Shown here piece by piece: positions 5,671 through 9,908 of a stretch of 9,908 nucleotides of DNA. This DNA comes from Lentisphaeria bacterium (GTDB taxonomy: Bacteria > Verrucomicrobiota > Lentisphaeria > JABSQK01 > UBA12247). Made by a program: the position numbers and the translations under genes. Position 1 is the first letter of the stretch. Every line of letters begins with the position of its first letter. Location: the NCBI GenBank assembly GCA_003477185.1, contig DMTJ01000242.1, forward strand, positions 1 to 9,908. Direction: 5' to 3'. The notes below the pieces were generated by a model. It was not told the origin of the DNA. It ran no database searches and saw only the letters and a list, made by a program, of their open reading frames with translations.

Positions 5671-7107
5671 CTACGTGCAGGACTCTGGGCGAACGATCTT
5701 CCGTAATTTCTTCAGCAAGGCGACGGAGTCGGGGGAGACGGAGCCGTCCTCGTACATCTCAAGGTTGATCGAGAGCGGGAACCTGCCGTCTTGGGCCTTT
5801 TGGACCAAATTCGCCAACTGGGCGAAGTCGTGCCGGGGCTGGGAGATGATCGCGTCTCTTTCGATGTGCCCCCAGGTCTTCTCAAAAATAAAGCAGCCGT
5901 GAGCCATCAGGCCCTGCTGTGGACCGTCCGGAAAGATGCCGTCCTCCAATCTGGTCAAGCCGCCTGCTCCCTCGCCAGCAAAGTAGTCCTGAAACTCGGT
6001 TTGCCGGGGCTTAATCCAGGAGTTGTAGGCGACAATGCGCTGTGGGTTTCCCCTCTTGGCAGCTTGCGTCAACTGCTTAAACGGCGCTGAGAGAATGCCT
6101 TGGTCACCAGGCGTGCTGTCGAAATGGCAGTTGTAGTAGCGTTGACCACCGTCGAACCACCAGCCGTGCAATTTGTCGCCATAGCGATCGCCGATCTCTG
6201 CGGTGATCGCCATCCAGTTCTGGTAGAAGTCGGTCTTGTCTGGCTTGTAGCCGCCGGAGGCCTTCATCCAGTCTGCATCGATGGAATGACCACAGTCATA
6301 CCCGTAGTGATAGTAGAAGATCAGCTTGATGCCTCGCTCGTGCAACGCGTCCGCCATTTCCCCGAGCAAGTCGCGCTTCGTGGTTCGCCCTTCAATGAGC
6401 GCATCCAAGGACATGATGGGCGCTGAGATATACTGATTTCCCCACGTCACGGACCAGAGCACATAGGCCGCTCCGGTTGCCTGCACCATCTCGACAAACG
6501 CGTCGATCTTGAAGTCGTTGACCTTCTGTTCCCACGGCTTGATGCGGCCCTCAGGCGGTGTGGCGCGGTTGGTCCACTGAAACATTAAACCGTAGACTGC
6601 ATCCTTGAACCACGCCGGATGGCAGCGCATTGCCAATGCCTGTTCCAGCTGTTCCGCCTTGGCTGCAGGCTGAATCAGCTCAAGCACGTCGAACCTGAAG
6701 CCCTCGGCCACGTCAACCGTCAGGAGCAAGGTGTTGTCGCCAGGGTGTAGCGCGATCGATCCCAGGGGCAGCTGTTCCCAGTGATTGGCTTCGGCGGTGA
6801 CGGTCTCTTGATTGACGCCGTTGCACGTCAGCATCAGGCGCGATCCCTTCCCCAACACCACCGCGGCCACTTCATACTCGCCATCTTCCGGCGCCACCAG
6901 TGTCCATTCTATGCGATGCGGTCCGGAACCTTGTGGATCCAGCCAGAGGTTCATGTGATTAATGAATGCGTTGGCGAACGCTGGTTCATGGCGTCCCAAG
7001 TGCCCTGCAACGACGTTGATCCCCAGAGGATCAATTGGAAGCCTGCGGTGGTCCTGCGACTCAAGAGCGCGGTTGGTGGTCTGGTAGTCTGGGTTTTGCT
7101 CTGTCAT
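5671..7107 (-). CDS. GH29-like glycoside hydrolase with N-terminal beta-sandwich domain
   Basis: Numbering counts from the longest open start (7233; 520 residues). Residues about 70-190 look like a jelly-roll carbohydrate-binding domain: HMNLWLDP, HRIEWTLVAPEDGEYEVAAV, GDNTLLLTVDVAEGFRFDVLEL. Residues about 205-515 form a (beta/alpha)8-type domain: WFKDAVYGLMFQW, AAYVLWSVTWGNQY, GIKLIFYYHYGYDCGH, HGWWFDGGQRYYN and RIVAYNSW. D361 in WWFDGG sits where GH29 alpha-L-fucosidases carry the nucleophile; YVLWSVTW and YYHYG replace the usual LTAKHHDGF and YYS motifs, so this is a divergent branch and fucose specificity is inferred. I prefer ATG 7105-7107 (MTEQNPDY, residue 43): the codons before it overlap a different degraded frame on this strand and relatives begin near here, but neither start has a clear ribosome binding site. 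No signal peptide is visible, so it may act in the cytoplasm. The frame is intact, unlike its neighbours. It converges with the sulfatase remnant. Confidence 0.8.
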   Translation of the reverse strand: MTEQNPDYQTTNRALESQDHRRLPIDPLGINVVAGHLGRHEPAFANAFINHMNLWLDPQGSGPHRIEWTLVAPEDGEYEVAAVVLGKGSRLMLTCNGVNQETVTAEANHWEQLPLGSIALHPGDNTLLLTVDVAEGFRFDVLELIQPAAKAEQLEQALAMRCHPAWFKDAVYGLMFQWTNRATPPEGRIKPWEQKVNDFKIDAFVEMVQATGAAYVLWSVTWGNQYISAPIMSLDALIEGRTTKRDLLGEMADALHERGIKLIFYYHYGYDCGHSIDADWMKASGGYKPDKTDFYQNWMAITAEIGDRYGDKLHGWWFDGGQRYYNCHFDSTPGDQGILSAPFKQLTQAAKRGNPQRIVAYNSWIKPRQTEFQDYFAGEGAGGLTRLEDGIFPDGPQQGLMAHGCFIFEKTWGHIERDAIISQPRHDFAQLANLVQKAQDGRFPLSINLEMYEDGSVSPDSVALLKKLRKIVRPESCT

Positions 7108-7156
7108 CGACTGTTTCGGAGAATATGGGGTACCAACAGGAAGGATCGGGTTTCCA

Positions 7157-7531
7157 CTAGTCAACATAGCATCGATCGAAGTTGATGGTGAAGTCGTCAT
7201 GCCAGGATGCATGGCCATTCCCAAGTAGAACATTGGATACTACGCCGAAGGGATGGGGGCCACCGATACCTACAATGAGCCGCATGCGATTCGGATACCA
7301 GACCGACTGTGACCAATGGGCAGTGTGGTCTCATGAAGTCCAATGTTGCCCGTAGCGATGCTTGTAATCGTCGGCAATCGGCCGATCATAGGGCTCCGTC
7401 AGCGAAGGGCCGAAAGTGAATTGAAATGCCAAAGCCACAATCCCAACCACGGCCTGCACTGAATGGCCCACCGGCCAATCCGTGACGCGGCCTTGTGGCA
7501 CCCGGACCATCGGGAAAACTCTACTGATCAC
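7157..7531 (-). pseudogene. Degraded, stop-interrupted reading frame, possibly an enzyme relic
   Basis: One minus-strand frame reads through 7531-7157 with a single TGA at 7331-7333. Before the stop it gives WPVGHSVQAVVGIVALAFQF, FGPSLTEPYDRP and DDYKHRYGQHW. After it come SVWYPNRMRLIVGIGG and LLGNGHASWHDDFTINFDR, ending at TAG 7157-7159. The last phrase (WHDDFTINFD) is reminiscent of some carbohydrate-active enzymes, but I do not recognise the family. Third codon positions favour G and C, which suggests former coding. Its 3' end overlaps the open N-terminal extension of the hydrolase gene on the same strand, and its 5' end overlaps the start of the opposite-strand gene at 7482. It could still be a chance frame. 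Confidence 0.35.
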
Positions 7532-9281
7532 CGATGCCCGCAGTTTCGAGTCAAAGTTGTGTCTGTGGCCTGGGGCGGATTGGATGCTTGATATGGACGA
7601 AGTAATACGCCCGGGGGGCTGCCTAGCGGTCGCAGTTTCAGAAGATTCGAGTTTCGACGATGACTACTGGGTGCGCTCAAAGACGGGGAATCTGGTCATG
7701 CCTGGGCTTCCTCGAATACGTGTGGCCGGCCGCACAACCAGCCAAGTCGAGGAGCTGATCGCGGAGGAGCTTAAGGTTGCCAAGCTAGTCGCCGATGCTT
7801 ATGTCAGTGTCCGAATTGTCCATCGTCCAGCTGCTGTTGCCGCCCCCACTGCTCAGACGCCTGCCCCCTTTAGATTCACCGATTCAGAGCTGGATGAATG
7901 GGAAGCAAGAGCGCGTCGAACCGTGCGCCTGGCGGCGGCCCGTGCCGCGAAGTATGCGGGGTATAATTACTACCAGAGAATGCCAGGGACTCGCGTGGAT
8001 ATTGCGCCTTCTCGGTTCTGGCTGGATGTCGTAGAGGGCACCATGCTGACACCCTACGCGCTGGCCGCGCGGCGGTCGGCAAACGAGGTGCTGCTGATGC
8101 TGGCGCTGGTCGATCTGCCGTTCACGGCGGCACCGCCCAGCCGCGATGTCAGGGGAGAAGCTCTCATCCTCCGCAGCAACACGGGAGCGTTGGTCGCGAG
8201 TGATCAGCTGCTGGCCGCGACGCAGTTGGAAACGGCGCCTGAGTTCTTTCTGGATTGGAGTGTGAGGCAACAGGATATGCAGGTTGGGAATGGCGAGTAT
8301 GTGAGTGGCATGTCGTGCACGGCAACGATCACTGCCACTAACTACAGTGCTGACGCGCTCACGCTCTTGGTGCGGCACCCAGACGGATCTATCCCACTGT
8401 TTGACTATCGCAGTGCGGCGAATCAACGGATCGCGGCGAGAAGCACGAGAACGTTCACGACCGCGTTCTACTTCCCCGAGGAGGGGACGTTCTATCAGCC
8501 ACCGCTGCATCTGTCGCGGGGGACGGAGGTGGTGGGCAGTCTCAGTGTGCCCACCTGTAAGGTCTCTGGGGAAGACGCTCAATTCTCGGAGTATTGGCCC
8601 TGGCTGACCAAGCGTGGGGCGACTGCTCAAATCCAGGAGTTTCTGGCTAATGCGAATGTCCAACAGCTGGATCTGGGACTACTGGGTCCGCGCTTGAGGG
8701 ACCGGGACCTGTACGAAGTGGTCGCGGGCAGGCTCGAAAGCGGCCTCCAGAGTGATCCAGTTGTGGGCAAGTATGCGCTGTTTCATCGAGATGAGCGCGG
8801 AGCACGTGCCTTTTTGGGAGAACGCGGCTTGGATGTCGGGCCTACGCTTGAGAGTGAGCTGTACCAGGTCCGGCGTCATCAGCATGTGGCATACGATACT
8901 TTGGGTGTACCGCAGGATAGTCTGTGGGACGACAAGCCGCCAGATGACAAATTGACCTGGCATTATCGAGAGTTTCTAAACCTTCAGTGCTACAAGAATC
9001 CCACGCCTGAAACAAGACTCGCCTGGTGTTACTATCTGGCACTACAGAAGCGTAGCGCGCAGGCGATTGCGGAGTTCGCAACCATCGATCGTGAGGCGTT
9101 TGCCGAGAAGCTGCAGTATGACTACCAGGCCGCTTGGCTGGCTGTGGCGCAGGGGCATGCGGAGCGGGCGCTGGCGATCGTGAATCCCTACTTGGCTCAA
9201 ACGGTGCCTCATTGGCAGGTCCGGTTTCGGGCTTTGGCCCGTGCTGCCCAAGGGGAATACAGATTGGGGACAGAGGATTAG
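7482..9281 (+). CDS. Polysaccharide-export-like domain joined to the C-terminal part of a large secreted PVC protein family
   Basis: The frame encodes 599 residues. Residues about 36-115 resemble the Wza-type polysaccharide export N-terminal domain: DEVIRPGGCLAVAVSED, TGNLVMPGLPRIRVAG, then a helix and VADAYVSVRIVHRP. An Ala/Pro linker (116-129) follows. Residues about 195-355 match, from memory, the beta-sandwich section of long uncharacterised proteins of planctomycetes and relatives: SANEVLLMLALVDLPF, EYVSGMSCTATITATNYS, DGSIPLFDY and TFTTAFYFPEEGTFYQPPLH. Residues about 365-590 are helical: YWPWLTKRGATAQIQEFL, LGPRLRDRDLYEVV, LAWCYYLALQKRSAQAIAEF and LQYDYQAAWLAVAQGHAERA. Relatives as I recall them continue about 100 residues past the HWQVRF segment; this frame stops 19 residues after it. 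GTG 7482 has no clear ribosome binding site and no signal peptide follows; ATG 7584 or 7593 (MDEVIRPGG) are alternatives, so the true N-terminus may be lost. Function is unknown; secretion or envelope attachment is inferred from relatives. Confidence 0.75.
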   Translation: MTRPCGTRTIGKTLLITDARSFESKLCLWPGADWMLDMDEVIRPGGCLAVAVSEDSSFDDDYWVRSKTGNLVMPGLPRIRVAGRTTSQVEELIAEELKVAKLVADAYVSVRIVHRPAAVAAPTAQTPAPFRFTDSELDEWEARARRTVRLAAARAAKYAGYNYYQRMPGTRVDIAPSRFWLDVVEGTMLTPYALAARRSANEVLLMLALVDLPFTAAPPSRDVRGEALILRSNTGALVASDQLLAATQLETAPEFFLDWSVRQQDMQVGNGEYVSGMSCTATITATNYSADALTLLVRHPDGSIPLFDYRSAANQRIAARSTRTFTTAFYFPEEGTFYQPPLHLSRGTEVVGSLSVPTCKVSGEDAQFSEYWPWLTKRGATAQIQEFLANANVQQLDLGLLGPRLRDRDLYEVVAGRLESGLQSDPVVGKYALFHRDERGARAFLGERGLDVGPTLESELYQVRRHQHVAYDTLGVPQDSLWDDKPPDDKLTWHYREFLNLQCYKNPTPETRLAWCYYLALQKRSAQAIAEFATIDREAFAEKLQYDYQAAWLAVAQGHAERALAIVNPYLAQTVPHWQVRFRALARAAQGEYRLGTED

Positions 9282-9645
9282 CAGCGCCAACGCAAGACAA
9301 GGATCTGCTTATTGGGAATTGATGGTTACCAAGGCCCAGTGCGGTGAATCAAGTAATCCGGGCAAGGCCTACGAAGGCCTGTTGATCTGGCCGAATGCGC
9401 GAAAACCAGCTTCGCTTGAGCAATGCGAGTCACTGACCGAGGATCGGTGACGGGCAGCGATTCCAACACATATTAGCTAGACTGCACTTGACCGCGGTTC
9501 AGGCGTAGCTTGGATCAGATTGTGCTTCGATGAGAGGGCTCTGGGCAAGCAGCGGGGCTTCCCCCGAAGGCTTTTCGCTCGAGACAATGTGATCTGCAGG
9601 TAGCGGCTTTGCGCCCAAGCATGGCAGCCTTGAATAGAGCGATGT
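9282..9645. other. Region without a recognisable gene, before a transposase end
   Basis: About 360 bp. Short open frames here (for example plus strand to 9450 and minus strand 9477-9722) match nothing I recognise. AGGCCT occurs twice at 9365-9370 and 9375-9380, forming a small palindromic pair, and CGGGG-CTTC-CCCCG lies at 9553-9566. REP-type hairpins are expected next to transposases of the kind at 9646-9908, but no clear REP tetranucleotide plus hairpin pair is visible. Confidence 0.4.
9553..9566. repeat. GC-rich stem-loop
   Basis: CGGGG and CCCCG form a 5-bp stem around CTTC. It lies about 80 bp downstream of the transposase stop codon and lacks a T-run. It could be an element-end hairpin or a weak terminator. 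Confidence 0.3.
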
Positions 9646-9908
9646 TCAGCCGAGATCTTGATCAGAGCCGGGAGCCACCGTTCGAAGTTGGCGCATACTG
9701 AAGAGGGCAGTGCCGTCGGCAATCAAGCCGCGCCCGTATCGTCGCTTCTTCGCCCGCTCGGCGCCAAGTGCCTCAGCTGTGATTTCCATCACAAATTGCC
9801 TTGAGCCGATCACGGCCCCATCGGTCCAATAGCGGGCCCGACGGGTAAGCTGCAGCGTCACAGGAACCTTCGCGCGTGCTAGGTCACTGGCAGCTGCAAT
9901 CTCCTCGC
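9646..9908 (-). CDS. REP-associated-type (Y1/IS200-like) tyrosine transposase, C-terminal end only
   Basis: The frame is open from the right window edge to TGA at 9646-9648 and gives about 87 residues. The sequence VTLQLTRRARYWTDGAVIGS (about 17-36 of the visible part), then RQFVMEI, AKKRRYGRGLIADG and LFSMRQLRTV, follows the conserved C-terminal tail of RAYT-like proteins of PVC bacteria, whose usual pattern is RYFTDG-VLGS-FV, then K-R-GAR and a final LR-LR. The catalytic HUH motif and tyrosine lie upstream, outside the window, so activity cannot be judged. These single-strand transposases process REP hairpins and often sit alone between unrelated genes. Its place at the edge of a decayed region marks the area as mobile or rearranged. 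Confidence 0.75.
   Translation of the reverse strand, partial: EEIAAASDLARAKVPVTLQLTRRARYWTDGAVIGSRQFVMEITAEALGAERAKKRRYGRGLIADGTALFSMRQLRTVAPGSDQDLG

Noticed and set aside
7331..7333. TGA read as selenocysteine in the degraded minus frame
   Set aside because: No selenocysteine-type motif or SECIS-like hairpin is evident downstream, and the frame lacks other support as a working gene.
7884..8663. Long minus-strand frame of 259 codons
   Set aside because: It lies wholly inside the plus-strand gene 7482-9281, and its Arg- and His-rich translation has the look of an antisense shadow; the plus frame carries recognisable family motifs.
9241..9450. Plus-strand frame overlapping and following the large gene's end
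   Set aside because: The translation matches no family, shows no domain pattern and overlaps the end of the recognised gene.
1..9908. CRISPR array, tRNA, rRNA or riboswitch
   Set aside because: No regularly spaced repeats, cloverleaf-like segments or conserved RNA cores were seen in any gap.

Overview
The window looks like a stretch of accessory chromosome from a member of the PVC superphylum, most likely Verrucomicrobiota or a close relative such as Kiritimatiellota, Lentisphaerota or Planctomycetota. No marker gene fixes the taxon. The inference rests on gene content: a Sec-dependent sugar-type solute-binding protein, GH29 alpha-L-fucosidases, exported sulfatases, a LacI-family regulator, a large secreted family that I associate with PVC bacteria, and a Y1/RAYT-type transposase. 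Base composition is moderately GC-rich by eye, with AT-rich regulatory gaps. Together the genes suggest use of a sulfated, fucose-containing polysaccharide (fucoidan-like).

Layout. 1-314 (-) is the 5' part of a solute-binding protein gene running off the left edge. 315-650 is its upstream region, with a perfect 12-bp palindrome (563-574), two weak promoter candidates sharing a 12-bp repeat, and a small hairpin. About 651-1770 (+) is a broken GH29 alpha-L-fucosidase with at least one frameshift and an internal deletion over the nucleophile region. 1776-3674 (-) is an intact exported sulfatase with all core active-site motifs, convergent with the fucosidase relic. 3675-4161 is a divergent regulatory region with two inverted repeats. 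4162-5171 (+) is a LacI-family regulator split by a one-base frameshift in a G6 run. 5213-5634 (+) is a second sulfatase reduced to a frameshifted fragment with a damaged formylglycine motif. 5671-7107 (-), open to 7233, is an intact GH29-like glycoside hydrolase with an N-terminal beta-sandwich-like domain and a WWFDGG motif. 7157-7531 (-) is a degraded, stop-interrupted frame, possibly another enzyme relic. 7482-9281 (+) joins a polysaccharide-export-like N-terminal domain to the C-terminal part of a large secreted protein family. 9282-9645 holds no recognisable gene. 9646-9908 (-) is the C-terminal end of a REP-associated-type tyrosine transposase entering from the right.

How it fits together. 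The sulfatase would remove sulfate esters, the fucosidases would release fucose, the solute-binding protein would deliver the released sugar to an ABC importer, and the LacI-type protein would gate expression. At least three genes are broken (fucosidase, LacI regulator, second sulfatase) and a fourth possible relic lies at 7157-7531, while one sulfatase and one glycoside hydrolase look functional. The simplest reading is a fucan-utilisation locus undergoing decay and rearrangement. The LacI lesion alone could be a homopolymer sequencing error. I see no CRISPR array, tRNA, rRNA or phage gene.
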